Shown in pieces: positions 10,473 to 21,277 of a stretch of 64,000 nt of DNA. Positions within the stretch are counted from its first letter, which is position 1. Every line of letters begins with the position of its first letter. Below the pieces are notes generated by a model. The model searched no databases and was not told the DNA's origin. It saw only the letters and a list, made by a program, of their open reading frames with translations. The DNA is from Klebsiella electrica (lineage in GTDB: Bacteria; Pseudomonadota; Gammaproteobacteria; Enterobacterales; Enterobacteriaceae). The DNA is taken from assembly GCF_006711645.1 (NCBI RefSeq), contig NZ_CP041247.1:4712001-4776000 (forward strand). Reading direction: 5' to 3'. A program made the translations under genes and the position numbers.

Positions 10473-10523
10473 CATTTGGTACACTGGAAGTTATATTCCT
10501 TTCATTTTCTCAGAGCGCAATCT

Positions 10524-11384
10524 ATGGCCAATAATCCGACCCAACTGACCATCCTGCAGGATGAAATCCGGCGTCGCTACGATACATTAAGCAAACGCTT
10601 AAAACAGGTGGCTCGCTATATTCTGGATAACAGTAATAGCGTCGCTTTCGACACCGTCGCCTCCATCGCCCAGCAGGCGGATGTCCCGCCATCGACGCTG
10701 ATCCGTTTCGCCAATGCGTTCGGTTTTAGCGGCTTTAACGAAATGAAACAGATGTTCAGACAACATCTGATGGAAGAGACCGCTAACTATACCGAACGCG
10801 CACGCCTGTTCCGCCAGACCACCAATGATGAAACGTCGCCGCCGGAAACACCGACTGAAATTCTCAATATGTTCACCATGGTGAATACTCAGGCGCTGCA
10901 GCAGCTGGCGATGCAGACTTCTGGCGATGAGCTCGAGCGCGCGGTCGCTCTGCTGGCGGAGGCGGAGAATATCTATGTGATTGGTCTGCGCCGCTCGTTT
11001 AGCGTCGCCTCCTATTTGACCTATGCGCTGCGTCATCTTGACCGTAAAGCGTTTCTGATCGATGGCCTCGGCGGCATGTTCACCGAACAACTGAGCCTGG
11101 TGGGCCCGAAAGATGTGGTGGTCGCCGTGAGCTTCTCGCCCTACGCGCGTGAAGTTGTCGAGCTGGTTGAGCTGGGCGCCCAGCGCAAAGCGCGGCAGAT
11201 TGCGATTACCGACAGCCAGGTCAGTCCACTCGCAGCCTTCAGCGATGTCTGCTTTGTGGTTCGTGAAGCGCAGGTTGACGGTTTCCGCTCCCAGGTGGCC
11301 TCTCTGTGCCTGGCCCAGACGCTGGCCGTTTCACTGGCGCTGAGCAGCAGCAATGAACCGCAAGTCCAGCAGAGCCTCGCCTGA
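10524..11384 (+). CDS. iolR: MurR/RpiR family transcriptional regulator of the iol cluster
   Basis: 286-aa RpiR-type regulator. The N-terminal helix-turn-helix domain (about residues 1-80) contains LKQVARYILDNSNSVAFDTVASIA, read here in pieces, and the SIS sugar-phosphate-binding domain covers about residues 115-260 (ENIYVIGLRRS, DVVVAVSFSPYAREVVELV). An open frame runs back to 10458, but that stretch overlaps the operator-like repeats, and MANNPTQ at 10524 is the usual family start. Its place inside the iol genes suggests that it represses them until a pathway intermediate binds the SIS domain. The symbol follows location; the B. subtilis IolR is a different (DeoR) family. Confidence 0.85.
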   Translation: MANNPTQLTILQDEIRRRYDTLSKRLKQVARYILDNSNSVAFDTVASIAQQADVPPSTLIRFANAFGFSGFNEMKQMFRQHLMEETANYTERARLFRQTTNDETSPPETPTEILNMFTMVNTQALQQLAMQTSGDELERAVALLAEAENIYVIGLRRSFSVASYLTYALRHLDRKAFLIDGLGGMFTEQLSLVGPKDVVVAVSFSPYAREVVELVELGAQRKARQIAITDSQVSPLAAFSDVCFVVREAQVDGFRSQVASLCLAQTLAVSLALSSSNEPQVQQSLA

Positions 11385-11397
11385 CCCCGCTCCCTCT

Positions 11398-11736
11398 CCC
11401 GGATGGCGGCGCCAGCGCCTTATCCGGGCTACCGTCCCACGTAGCCCCGGTAAGCGTAGCGCCACCGGGGAATATTAACGCTGCCTGCGGGGGAACATTT
11501 CCACCGCCGGGTAACTCCCCGGATGGCGGCGCCTGCGCCTTATCCGGGCTACCCTCCCATGTCGCCCCGGTAAGCGTAGCGCCACCGGGGAATATTAACG
11601 CTGCCTGCGGGAGAATATTAACGGTGCCCGCGGGAGAATATTTCCGCCACCGGGCCCCCCCGGATGGCGGCGCCAGCGCCTTATCCGGGCTACCGTCCCA
11701 CGTAGCCCCGGTAAGCGCAGCGCCACCGGGGAATAT
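11398..11736. repeat. REP/BIME array, three units
   Basis: The same pair of palindromes as in the 3.2-3.7 kb array. GTAGCCCCGGTAAGCG-type elements start at 11441, 11561 (variant GTCGCC) and 11702. It lies between the convergent regulator and iolB genes, starting 14 bases after the regulator stop. A 182-aa open frame across it is rejected as an artefact. Confidence 0.92.
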
Positions 11737-11768
11737 TACCGGGTGGCCACCGGGGAACAGCAGCAGAC

Positions 11769-11802
11769 AAAAAGGGCCGCTAAGCACAAGCTTAGCGGCC
11801 CT
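11769..11802 (-). terminator. Rho-independent terminator after iolB
   Basis: Perfect 13-bp stem AGGGCCGCTAAGC/GCTTAGCGGCCCT with a 4-base loop; on the minus strand it is followed by five T. It lies 19 bases past the iolB stop. This is one of the strongest hairpins in the window. Confidence 0.92.
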
Positions 11803-11820
11803 GTTAACGCTTACGATGCG

Positions 11821-12630
11821 TCAGTCGTGACGAGGATAATCAAGACTATTGATCCACGCGTGGTCGTCTTCCCAGGTAAACAACCACTTGCGCTCCGGCC
11901 CGGCCATCACGTTCAGATAATAGCTGTCATATCCGGCAATCGCCGCGACCGGGTGATAGCCGCGCGGCACCATCACCACATCGTGGTTATAAGGCGCCAT
12001 GCAGGCATCCAGGCTGCGGTCATCGGTATACACCCGCTGGAGGGCGAAGCCCTGCGGCGGATCGAAACGGTGATAGTAGGTCTCTTCCAGCTGGGTCTCT
12101 TTCCCCGGCTGCGGGGTATCGTGTTTATGCGACGGCCAGGAGCTGGTGGCGCCTTCGTCGGTATACACCTCCACCACCAGCAGACAGTCGGCCTGCGCAT
12201 TATCCGGCAGAATATTATGCACAAGACGCTGGTTACGCCCTTTGCCACGATGCTCAACCCCCACATCCTGCGGACGAATCACCCGCGCCGGCAGCGTCCC
12301 TTTACCCGGCGCGCTGCACACCGCCAGTTCAAGGTCAGAATCCGCCGTCACCTGCACCTTATCCTGCGGCGGGACGTACACCGCCCACGGCGGCGTACGT
12401 TCAAACGGCGACATTCGCTGGCCCAGCCCCGGGAAATCGGCCTTCGTCGTTTTGACCGACGCCAGCCCGGCAACCAGCACCAGACACAGCTCGCGCTCGC
12501 CGCTTTCCAGCGTCATGCTCTGTCCTTTTTTCAGCATCCACACATCAAAACCGATATAGCGCCAGCCGGCGCTTTGCGGCGTGATGTGCTGGATCTGCCC
12601 CTCTTTTCCCGATTTAGCCAGTAACGACAT
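11821..12630 (-). CDS. iolB: 5-deoxy-glucuronate isomerase
   Basis: 269-aa cupin-type enzyme that isomerises 5-deoxy-glucuronate to 2-deoxy-5-keto-D-gluconate, between the IolD and IolC steps. The family sequence is recognised, including the metal-binding stretch SHKHDTPQPGKETQLEETYYH, which supplies two histidines and a glutamate, and a later GYHPVAAIAGYDSYYLNVM. Full length. Located 18 bases downstream of iolA on the same strand, so the two are cotranscribed. Confidence 0.95.
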   Translation of the reverse strand: MSLLAKSGKEGQIQHITPQSAGWRYIGFDVWMLKKGQSMTLESGERELCLVLVAGLASVKTTKADFPGLGQRMSPFERTPPWAVYVPPQDKVQVTADSDLELAVCSAPGKGTLPARVIRPQDVGVEHRGKGRNQRLVHNILPDNAQADCLLVVEVYTDEGATSSWPSHKHDTPQPGKETQLEETYYHRFDPPQGFALQRVYTDDRSLDACMAPYNHDVVMVPRGYHPVAAIAGYDSYYLNVMAGPERKWLFTWEDDHAWINSLDYPRHD

Positions 12631-12648
12631 GGCGTTCTCCTTCGCCGA

Positions 12649-14154
12649 TTAACCTAATGTCGGCATGCTGAATTCAGATACGGTTTGCTGCCCTTCCGGC
12701 CAACGCACGGTGGCGGTTTTCATACGGGTGTAGAAGCGCACGCCGTCAGGACCATGGACGTTGAGGGCGCCGAATACCGAGCGTTTCCAGCCGCCGAAGC
12801 TGTGGAAGGCCATCGGTACCGGAACCGGCACGTTCACCCCGACCATCCCGGCCTGGACATCATGCACGAACTCACGGGCGGTGTGCCCATTGCTGGTGAA
12901 AACAGCGCTGCCGTTGCCAAATTCATGGCTGTTCACCAACTCCAGCGCGCTGCGATAGTCCGCCACGCGGACAATGCTCAGTACCGGTCCAAAAATCTCT
13001 TCCCGCCAGATGGTCATATCCGGCGTCACGTTGTCGAACAACGTACCGCCGACATAGTACCCGTCATCATAGCCTAGCACGCGCAGCTTACGCCCGTCGA
13101 CGACCAGTTTCGCCCCTTCGCTGGCGCCTTTATCGATATAGCCCAGCACCTTTTTCTGATGGGTATCGGAAACCACCGGCCCCATTTCGTTCTCTTCGTT
13201 GCCGCGCATGCATCCCGGCCCGACTTTCAGCGCTTCCACCAGCGGCTTCAGACGCGCAATCAGCTTATCCGCCGTTTCATCGCCCACCGCGACCACCACC
13301 GGCAGCGCCATGCAGCGCTCGCCCGCGGAACCAAACGCGCCGCCCATAATCGCATTCACCGTGGCATCCAGATCCGCATCCGGCATCACAATCGCGTGGT
13401 TTTTCGCCGCGCCAAAAGCCTGCACGCGTTTGCCGTGGGCGCTGGCGGTTTTGTAGATATATTCGGCAACGCCGGAAGAGCCTACGAAGCTGACCGCCGC
13501 AATGCGCGGATCGGTATACAGCTGCCCGGCATCGTCGTTGCTGCAATGGATAACGTTAAAGACGCCATCCGGCAGGCCCGCTTCCTTCAGCAGTTCAGCC
13601 AGGCGTACTGCGGCCGTCGGAGCCAGCGCCGGTGGTTTAAGGATGAAGCTGTTGCCGCAGGCCAGCGCCAGCGGGAACATCCACATCGGGACCATCGCCG
13701 GGAAGTTAAACGGCGTAATCCCCGCCACCACGCCCAGCGGCTGCATCAGCGAATAGCTGTCCACGCCAGTGCCGACGTCAGATGAGTATTCGCCTTTAAT
13801 CAGATGCGGAATACCGCAAGCAAATTCAACCACTTCCAGACCACGGGTCAGTTCACCCAGTGCGTCCGACCAGACCTTACCGTGCTCGCTAACGATGATT
13901 CCCGCCAGCTCTTCAGCATGTTGCTCAAGCAGCATTTTAAAGTTAAACAGGACGCGGGCGCGGCGTAACGGCGTGGTACGCGACCAGCTTTCAAACGCAT
14001 CACGGGCAACCTGAATGGCATCAGAGACTTCCTGAGCGGTCGTCAAAGTGACTTCGCGCACCACCTTGCCCGTCGCCGGGTCATACACCGGCATCGTTTC
14101 ATTGCTGCTGCTGGTGACGGTTTTTCCGCCAATAAAGTTTCCTGTGATCGTCAT
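12649..14154 (-). CDS. iolA: Methylmalonate-semialdehyde dehydrogenase (CoA-acylating)
   Basis: 501-aa aldehyde dehydrogenase. IolA converts malonate semialdehyde to acetyl-CoA and CO2, the last step of inositol breakdown. The catalytic cysteine is C281 in GSAGERCMALP, and FGAAKNHAIV (about 247-256) is typical of the MMSDH subfamily. First gene of iolA-iolB. The promoter region shared with the divergent iolI carries a TGAAA-N6-TTTCA repeat. Confidence 0.95.
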   Translation of the reverse strand: MTITGNFIGGKTVTSSSNETMPVYDPATGKVVREVTLTTAQEVSDAIQVARDAFESWSRTTPLRRARVLFNFKMLLEQHAEELAGIIVSEHGKVWSDALGELTRGLEVVEFACGIPHLIKGEYSSDVGTGVDSYSLMQPLGVVAGITPFNFPAMVPMWMFPLALACGNSFILKPPALAPTAAVRLAELLKEAGLPDGVFNVIHCSNDDAGQLYTDPRIAAVSFVGSSGVAEYIYKTASAHGKRVQAFGAAKNHAIVMPDADLDATVNAIMGGAFGSAGERCMALPVVVAVGDETADKLIARLKPLVEALKVGPGCMRGNEENEMGPVVSDTHQKKVLGYIDKGASEGAKLVVDGRKLRVLGYDDGYYVGGTLFDNVTPDMTIWREEIFGPVLSIVRVADYRSALELVNSHEFGNGSAVFTSNGHTAREFVHDVQAGMVGVNVPVPVPMAFHSFGGWKRSVFGALNVHGPDGVRFYTRMKTATVRWPEGQQTVSEFSMPTLG

Positions 14155-14228
14155 CTTCTCGCCTCATGGTGTGGGAAGGCCAACGCTGCGGCCCTTTCCG
14201 ATTTTGCTGTGCTATAACCGTAGTAAAA

Positions 14229-14244
14229 TGAAACTTATATTTCA
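14229..14244. promoter_or_regulatory. Candidate RpiR-type operator between iolA and iolI
   Basis: TGAAA-CTTATA-TTTCA is a perfect 5+5 inverted repeat, 75 bases before iolA and 262 bases before iolI. A related but weaker sequence follows at 14258-14272 (TGAAATTCTATTTTG). The half-sites match those upstream of iolC and the regulator. The remaining 14275-14490 region shows no other feature. Confidence 0.45.
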
Positions 14245-14505
14245 ATGTTGATATGGAATGAAATTCTATTTTGGTGATGACCGTCGCATTTCCCGGCTGC
14301 GGCGCTCACCCTTCGTCAAGAAATCATGTCCGATAAGATTCAGCTACGACGGCCCCTGCACCCGATGCGACTCCGACAGCGAAAGTACGATTATTTGCGA
14401 AGCAGCTCAAAGATCCACCATTTCAGTCATTGCTAATTATGAAATAAATGTTTTGACTTACAGTCGGTCGAATAAACCCAACCTATGGTCATTCAGGAGA
14501 GCCGC

Positions 14506-15327
14506 ATGGCTATCGCACTGCAACGTTTCTGCCTTAATCGCAAGATCGCCCCATCCCTGAGCATCGAGGCCTTTTTCCGTCTGGTGAACAGTCTTGGCCT
14601 GAATAAGGTCGAGCTGCGTAATGATTTACCCACTGGCAAGGTGACCGACGATCTGAGCCATCAGCAGGTGCGTGAGCTGGCCGACCGTTACCATATTGAG
14701 ATTCTGACCATCAATGCGGTGTACCCGTTTAACCGCCGCACGGAGCAGGTGCGCGGCCTGGCCGAAGCGCTGTTGCAAGAGGCCAGGGCTATTGGCGCCA
14801 AATCGCTGGTCCTGTGCCCGCTCAACGATGGTAGTGAGGTGCCGGCCAGCGAAACCCTGAACGCGCTGCGCGATCTGTCGCCGCGGTTCTCGTTTTACGG
14901 CGTGCAGGGTCTGGTTGAACCGCTGGGTTTCCCGCAAAGCTCACTGCGCTCTGCCGCCCAGGCGCAGGCGCTTATCCGCGATGCGCAGGTACCGTTTAAG
15001 CTACTGATTGATACCTTCCACCACTATCTCTATCCGCAGGCAGATGCCGGGCTTAGCCAGGTGGATATCGCTGACATCGGTCTGGTGCACCTCTCCGGCG
15101 TGGAGGACGCCCGCCCACGGGAAAACCTGACCGACGACGAACGTATCATGCTGACGACAAAAGATCGGCTGCAAACCTGTGAGCAAATCCAGCGTCTCGA
15201 AGCCCGGGGTTATCGGGGCGTGTATGCGTTCGAACCGTTTGCGCCGGAGCTGGCATCCTGGAGCGAAGAGGATATCCGCCGCGAGACGGAGCGGAGCATC
15301 GCGCTTATTCAACACCATTGCGCCTGA
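14506..15327 (+). CDS. iolI: Inosose isomerase, xylose isomerase-like TIM barrel (IolI type)
   Basis: 273-aa member of the AP-endonuclease-2/xylose-isomerase-like family. IolI interconverts 2-keto-myo-inositol and 1-keto-D-chiro-inositol, letting the pathway use other inositol stereoisomers. Supporting sequence: the N-terminal NRKIAPSLSIEAFFRLV with VELRND, and metal-site segments LLIDTFHHYLY and VHLSG. An AGGAGA ribosome site sits 5 bases before the ATG at 14506, so the upstream ATG at 14485 is not favoured. Transcribed away from iolAB. The length agrees with B. subtilis IolI (278 aa). Confidence 0.85.
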   Translation: MAIALQRFCLNRKIAPSLSIEAFFRLVNSLGLNKVELRNDLPTGKVTDDLSHQQVRELADRYHIEILTINAVYPFNRRTEQVRGLAEALLQEARAIGAKSLVLCPLNDGSEVPASETLNALRDLSPRFSFYGVQGLVEPLGFPQSSLRSAAQAQALIRDAQVPFKLLIDTFHHYLYPQADAGLSQVDIADIGLVHLSGVEDARPRENLTDDERIMLTTKDRLQTCEQIQRLEARGYRGVYAFEPFAPELASWSEEDIRRETERSIALIQHHCA

Positions 15328-15425
15328 GAGAAATCAGCGCCACGCCAGGCGAATGCTGCGATTTCTCACCTCGGTTTGCGGCCAGTTTGCCTATAATCGA
15401 CGCAGGATAAATGGAGGAATCGATC

Positions 15426-16928
15426 ATGAGTTCACCCCTGCTGATTGCCCGCACGCGGGAAAAACAGCTGCATTTACTGCCGGGAATGGCCAACCGTCAC
15501 GGCCTGATTACCGGCGCGACCGGCACCGGTAAAACCGTCACCCTGCAAAAACTGGCGGAGTCCTTTTCAGAAATCGGTGTGCCGGTCTTTATGGCCGATG
15601 TGAAAGGCGATCTGACCGGGATTGCCGCCGCGGGCCAAAACACGGAGAAACTGCAGGCGCGGCTGGAAAAAATCGGCGTTACCGACTGGCAGCCCCACAC
15701 TAACCCGGTGGTGATGTGGGATATTTTCGCCGGGAAAGGCCATCCGGTCCGGGCAACGGTGTCCGATCTCGGGCCGCTGTTACTATCGCGATTACTCAAT
15801 CTCAACGACGTCCAGTCCGGGGTGCTGAATATTATCTTTCGCATCGCCGACGATCGCGGTCTGCTGCTGCTCGACTTTAAGGATTTGCGCGCCATCACCC
15901 AGTTTATCGGCGATAACGCGAAAACCTTTCAAAACCAGTATGGCAACATCAGCAGCGCCTCGGTCGGCGCCATCCAGCGCGGCCTGCTGACCCTTGAGCA
16001 GCAGGGCGCGGAACACTTTTTCGGCGAGCCAATGCTTGATATTCAGGACTGGATGCGCCTCGATGAGCACGGCAAAGGGGTGATTAATATCCTCAGCGCC
16101 GAAAAGCTGTATCAGATGCCGAAACTCTACGCCGCCAGCCTGCTGTGGATGCTATCGGAGCTCTACGAGCGCCTGCCGGAAGCGGGCGATCTCGAGAAGC
16201 CGAAGCTGGTCTTTTTCTTCGATGAAGCGCATCTGCTGTTTAACGATGCGCCTCAGGTGCTGCTGGACAAAATCGAGCAGGTGATCCGCCTGATTCGCTC
16301 CAAAGCCGTGGGGGTTTACTTCGTGTCGCAGAACCCGTCGGATATTCCCGATGCGGTTCTCGGCCAGTTGGGCAACCGCGTTCAGCACGCCCTGCGCGCC
16401 TTTACGCCGAAAGATCAGAAAGCGGTAAAAACCGCGGCGCAGACCATGCGCGCCAACCCGGCTTTCAGCACCGAACAGGCCATCCAGGAGCTGGGCACCG
16501 GCGAAGCGCTGATCTCCTTCCTCGATGAGAAAGGCAGCCCTTCGGTGGTTGAGCGCGCGATGGTCATCGCCCCCTGCTCACGAATGGGGCCGGTGACGGA
16601 CGACGAGCGTAATGGCCTGATTAACCACTCCGCGCTGTACGGCAAATATGAAGAAGAAGTCGATCGCGAGTCCGCCTATGAAATGTTGCAAAAAGGCGTG
16701 CAGATCGCTACGGAACAGCAGGCTTCGCCGCCGGTGAAAGGCCAGCAAAGCGGCGATGACGACGGGCTGCTCGGCGGGCTAAAAGATATTTTGTTCGGCA
16801 CCACCGGTCCGCGCGGCGGCAAGCATGATGGTCTGGTACAAACGGCCGCTAAAAGCGCGGTTCGCCAGGTGACCAATCAACTGGTGCGGGGAATGCTGGG
16901 CAGTCTACTGGGAGGAAGACGCCGTTAG
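15426..16928 (+). CDS. yjgR: HerA-like ATPase, DUF853 family
   Basis: 500-aa protein equal in length to E. coli YjgR. The Walker A motif is [11 protein letters not shown] (about residues 29-39) and the Walker B region is [13 protein letters not shown]. The DUF853 family belongs to the HerA/FtsK-like ATPases, but its cellular role is not established. Two starts are in frame; MSSPLL at 15426 is preceded by GGAGGAATCG, a good ribosome site, so it is chosen over 15411. In E. coli yjgR also lies next to lptG, so this marks the junction between the conserved backbone and the iol cluster. Confidence 0.9.
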   Translation: MSSPLLIARTREKQLHLLPGMANRHGLITGATGTGKTVTLQKLAESFSEIGVPVFMADVKGDLTGIAAAGQNTEKLQARLEKIGVTDWQPHTNPVVMWDIFAGKGHPVRATVSDLGPLLLSRLLNLNDVQSGVLNIIFRIADDRGLLLLDFKDLRAITQFIGDNAKTFQNQYGNISSASVGAIQRGLLTLEQQGAEHFFGEPMLDIQDWMRLDEHGKGVINILSAEKLYQMPKLYAASLLWMLSELYERLPEAGDLEKPKLVFFFDEAHLLFNDAPQVLLDKIEQVIRLIRSKAVGVYFVSQNPSDIPDAVLGQLGNRVQHALRAFTPKDQKAVKTAAQTMRANPAFSTEQAIQELGTGEALISFLDEKGSPSVVERAMVIAPCSRMGPVTDDERNGLINHSALYGKYEEEVDRESAYEMLQKGVQIATEQQASPPVKGQQSGDDDGLLGGLKDILFGTTGPRGGKHDGLVQTAAKSAVRQVTNQLVRGMLGSLLGGRRR

Positions 16929-16945
16929 CACAATCTCTGCCCGGT

Positions 16946-16981
16946 CCCGGGTTGCAGCGCAAGCGCCTTACCCGGGCTACA
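16946..16981. repeat. Single REP element
   Basis: CCCGGGTTGCAGCGCAAGCG followed by CCTTACCCGGGCTAC forms an imperfect REP hairpin. It lies between the convergent yjgR and lptG genes. Confidence 0.8.
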
Positions 16982-17028
16982 GGGCAACGGGGCGAAACGC
17001 CGAGGGCATCCAATAAAACGGCAGACAC

Positions 17029-17062
17029 AAAAAACCCGGCATTGCTTGCGCCTGGCCGGGTT
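17029..17062 (-). terminator. Rho-independent terminator of lptF-lptG
   Basis: On the minus strand AACCCGGC and GCCGGGTT form an 8-bp stem followed by a T run (A at 17029-17034 on the plus strand). It begins 11 bases after the lptG stop. Confidence 0.85.
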
Positions 17063-17072
17063 ATCCGTATGA

Positions 17073-18158
17073 CTACGCTTTTCTCATCATCAGCCAGAGG
17101 CTTATCAGGAAGAAGCTGGCGCTGGGCAGCAGCGCGCCGATAATCGGCGGGATGCCGTAGACCAGCGTCAGCGGGCCAAAAATCTGGTCCAGCACGTAGA
17201 AGATAAAGCCAAAGCTTATCCCGGTGACGACCCTGACCCCCATCGCCACGCTGCGCAGCGGGCCGAAGATAAACGACAGCGCCATCAGCATCATCACCGC
17301 CACCGACAGCGGCTGGAAGATTTTGCTCCACATGTTGAGCTGGTAGCGTCCCGGGTCCTGTCCGCTGGATTTCAGATAGGTCACGTAGTTATGCAGGCCG
17401 CTGATCGACAACGCATCCGGGTCCAGCGCCACCACCCCCAGCTTGTCGGGCGTCAGCCTGGTTTTCCAGGTGCCGCTGACCATCTGCGAGCCGGTTATCT
17501 GTTTCGGGTCGGTCAGGTCAGACTCATCGACCTGCGACAGGCGCCAGACTTTATTGTCGTTGTCGAATTTCGCCGCTGCGGCGTAGCGCACGGTCTGCAA
17601 ACGGCGCTGGTCGTTAAACGTGTAAATACTCACGCCGCCCAGTTCATCGTTCCCTTTCACTCGTTCGATATAGACGAAGTTATGCCCGTCTTTCGCCCAC
17701 AGTCCCTGCTGAGTCGACAGCAGCGAACCGCCGTACATCTGCTGGGCGCGATAATTACGCGCCATCTGCTCGCCCTGCGGCGCCACCCATTCGCCGATCG
17801 CCATAGTCAGCAGAACCAGCGGGATCGCGGTTTTCATCACCGCCAGCGCCACCTGCAAACGGGTGAAGCCGGAAGCCTGCATCACCACCAGTTCGCTGCG
17901 CTGCGCCAGCATCCCCAGACCAAGCAGGGCGCCAAGCAGCGCCGCCATCGGGAAGAAAATCTGCACATCTTTTGGCACGCTGAGGATGGTATACAGCCCG
18001 GCGCCCAGCGCGTCGTAGCTGCCCTGGCCGGCTTTTTTCAACTGGTCGACAAACTTGATAATGCCCGAGAGCGACACCAGCATGAACAGCGTCATCATGA
18101 TGGTGTTGAAAATCGTCTTACCGATATAACGGTCGAGTACGCCAAACGCCTGCATCAC
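17073..18158 (-). CDS. lptG: LPS export ABC transporter permease LptG
   Basis: 361-aa inner-membrane protein (E. coli 360 aa). With LptF and two LptB subunits it extracts lipopolysaccharide from the inner membrane and feeds it to LptC. Three hydrophobic N-terminal segments, a periplasmic jellyroll region (about residues 130-260) and three C-terminal membrane segments can be read. Its start overlaps the lptF stop by four bases (ATGA), so translation is coupled. Confidence 0.97.
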   Translation of the reverse strand: MMQAFGVLDRYIGKTIFNTIMMTLFMLVSLSGIIKFVDQLKKAGQGSYDALGAGLYTILSVPKDVQIFFPMAALLGALLGLGMLAQRSELVVMQASGFTRLQVALAVMKTAIPLVLLTMAIGEWVAPQGEQMARNYRAQQMYGGSLLSTQQGLWAKDGHNFVYIERVKGNDELGGVSIYTFNDQRRLQTVRYAAAAKFDNDNKVWRLSQVDESDLTDPKQITGSQMVSGTWKTRLTPDKLGVVALDPDALSISGLHNYVTYLKSSGQDPGRYQLNMWSKIFQPLSVAVMMLMALSFIFGPLRSVAMGVRVVTGISFGFIFYVLDQIFGPLTLVYGIPPIIGALLPSASFFLISLWLMMRKA

Positions 18159-19252
18159 ACCGCTCCTTTGTTAAAACGGGCACGGAAGCGGCGCATCGGC
18201 ACCGTATCCCACAGGTTCAGCAGCACGGCCAGCGCGAAATAGAGCAGGTTAATCCCCCACATCCAGATCATCGGATCGATTTTACCTTTACCGCCGTTTG
18301 ACTTAATCGAGGTTTGCAGCAGGAAGAAGACCAGATACAGCAGCATCGCCGGCAGCATCGACAGCACGCGGCCCTGACGCGGGTTCACCACGCTCAGCGG
18401 AACCACCATCAGCGCCATAATGAACACCGTCGCCACCAGCGTGAAGCGCCAGTGCAGCTCGGCGCGGGCGCGGTCGGTATCGGTGCGCCACAGCGTGCGC
18501 ATGCCCATCTGCTCGGTGTCGTCAGGATCCGAGGCCACCGCCTGATGGCCAATAATGGCCTGGTAATTTTTAAAATCGGTGATGCGGAAATCGCGCAGCA
18601 TCGCCGTACCTTCAAAGCGGGTGCCCTGGTTCATGGTCACCACCTGCGAGCCGTCTCTCTTCTGCGTCAGCTCGCCGGAATCGGCCACCACGACGGAAGG
18701 TCGCGCGTTACCTTTCGGCCTCAGCTGCGCCAGGAAAACATCACGGAAGTGTTTGCCATTAACGTTTTCAATAAACAGCACGGCGCTGCCGTCGCTGGCC
18801 TGCTGAAACTGGCCCTGGGCCAGCGCAGCCATGCCGGGGTTGGCTTTCGCTTCCGCCAGCACTTCGTCCTGATGACGGGATGACCAGGGGCCAGCCCACA
18901 TCACGTTGACCGCCGCCACCGCGCCGGTAAACAGCGCGAGGATCATCGCCGCTTTCACCAGCACGGCCTTGCTCAGGCCGCAGGCATGCATCACCGTGAT
19001 TTCACTTTCAGTATACAGTTTGCCCAGCGTCATCAGCAGCCCGAGGAATAAGCTCAGGGGCAGAATGAGCTGCGCCATTTCCGGTACGCCCAGGCCTAAC
19101 AGCGAGAGCACCAGATTTGTCGGGATATCGCCATCCACCGCCGCGCCCAAGATCCTGACCAGTTTCTGGCAAAAGAAAATCAGTAACAGGATGAACAGGA
19201 TCGCCAACTGGCTTTTCAGCGTCTCACGAACCAGATATCTTATGATTATCAC
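18155..19252 (-). CDS. lptF: LPS export ABC transporter permease LptF
   Basis: 365-aa permease, partner of LptG in the LptB2FG complex, with the same six-segment layout and a periplasmic domain. The frame stays open up to 19336 with an ATG there, but the family start is the GTG at 19252 (fMet-IIIRYLVRETLK), as in E. coli LptF, and the upstream extension does not resemble the family. The sequence matches E. coli LptF closely along its length (GDIP, LYTESEITVMHACG). Divergent from pepA. Confidence 0.95.
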   Translation of the reverse strand: MIIIRYLVRETLKSQLAILFILLLIFFCQKLVRILGAAVDGDIPTNLVLSLLGLGVPEMAQLILPLSLFLGLLMTLGKLYTESEITVMHACGLSKAVLVKAAMILALFTGAVAAVNVMWAGPWSSRHQDEVLAEAKANPGMAALAQGQFQQASDGSAVLFIENVNGKHFRDVFLAQLRPKGNARPSVVVADSGELTQKRDGSQVVTMNQGTRFEGTAMLRDFRITDFKNYQAIIGHQAVASDPDDTEQMGMRTLWRTDTDRARAELHWRFTLVATVFIMALMVVPLSVVNPRQGRVLSMLPAMLLYLVFFLLQTSIKSNGGKGKIDPMIWMWGINLLYFALAVLLNLWDTVPMRRFRARFNKGAV

Positions 19253-19340
19253 TATAAATACGCCCGTTAAAACCTGTCTTTGCTCGTTATTCTTCACGTT
19301 CCAGGTGCGTTGACTGCACCCGCTCACCTCAGTCACATCG

Positions 19341-19430
19341 TTAGCTATGTTCCTGAGGGTTCACGGCCTTGCCGCCTTCCTGCAACGCGAATAATTTAGA
19401 GCACAGTTGCTGGAAAATTGCTTGTTTCAT
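19341..19430 (-). CDS. Possible 29-aa small ORF upstream of lptF
   Basis: An ATG-to-TAA frame of 30 codons lies 88 bases before the lptF start on the same strand; it begins MKQAIFQQLCSKLF and ends with NPQEHS. The composition looks protein-like, but no clear Shine-Dalgarno sequence is seen. I do not recognise the product. It could be a leader peptide for lptFG or chance. The rest of 19431-19643 is the pepA promoter region, with no other gene seen. Confidence 0.3.
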   Translation of the reverse strand: MKQAIFQQLCSKLFALQEGGKAVNPQEHS

Positions 19431-19640
19431 GGCTTAAACGTCATTTATTCTCTTTGGTCTTCGAAATCATCGCTAAGATTAAATGACTCACTGGTTCCGC
19501 ATATCAGGTTTTTTCTGACGAACCAAAGCCGTAATAACGTTAAGATTAACACGAAGTCACCGCAACAGCGGACATGAGTTACGAAAGCTTTCAATTCTAT
19601 CCGTAGCCACCGTCGTTGTCTTTAAGATTCAGGAGCGTAG

Positions 19641-21155
<1,515 letters not shown>

Positions 21156-21162
21156 TTGCCGT

Positions 21163-21242
21163 CTGATGCCCGGCGGCGCTACGCTTGCCGGGCCTACGCA
21201 AAGATGCCGTTTGTAGGCCGGGTCAGCGCAGCGCCACCCGGC
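21163..21242. repeat. BIME, two REP elements in opposite orientation
   Basis: TGATGCCCGGCGGCGCTACG...CCGGGCCTAC (21163-21196) and GTAGGCCGGGTCAGCGCAGC...CCCGGC (21212-21242). The sequence is closer to the E. coli REP consensus than the GTAGCCCCGG type used in the arrays. It lies within the pepA-holC intergenic space, so it is probably transcribed. Confidence 0.88.
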
Positions 21243-21277
21243 TTAAGCATTTAAAGTCACCACAAGAAGCCCCATAT

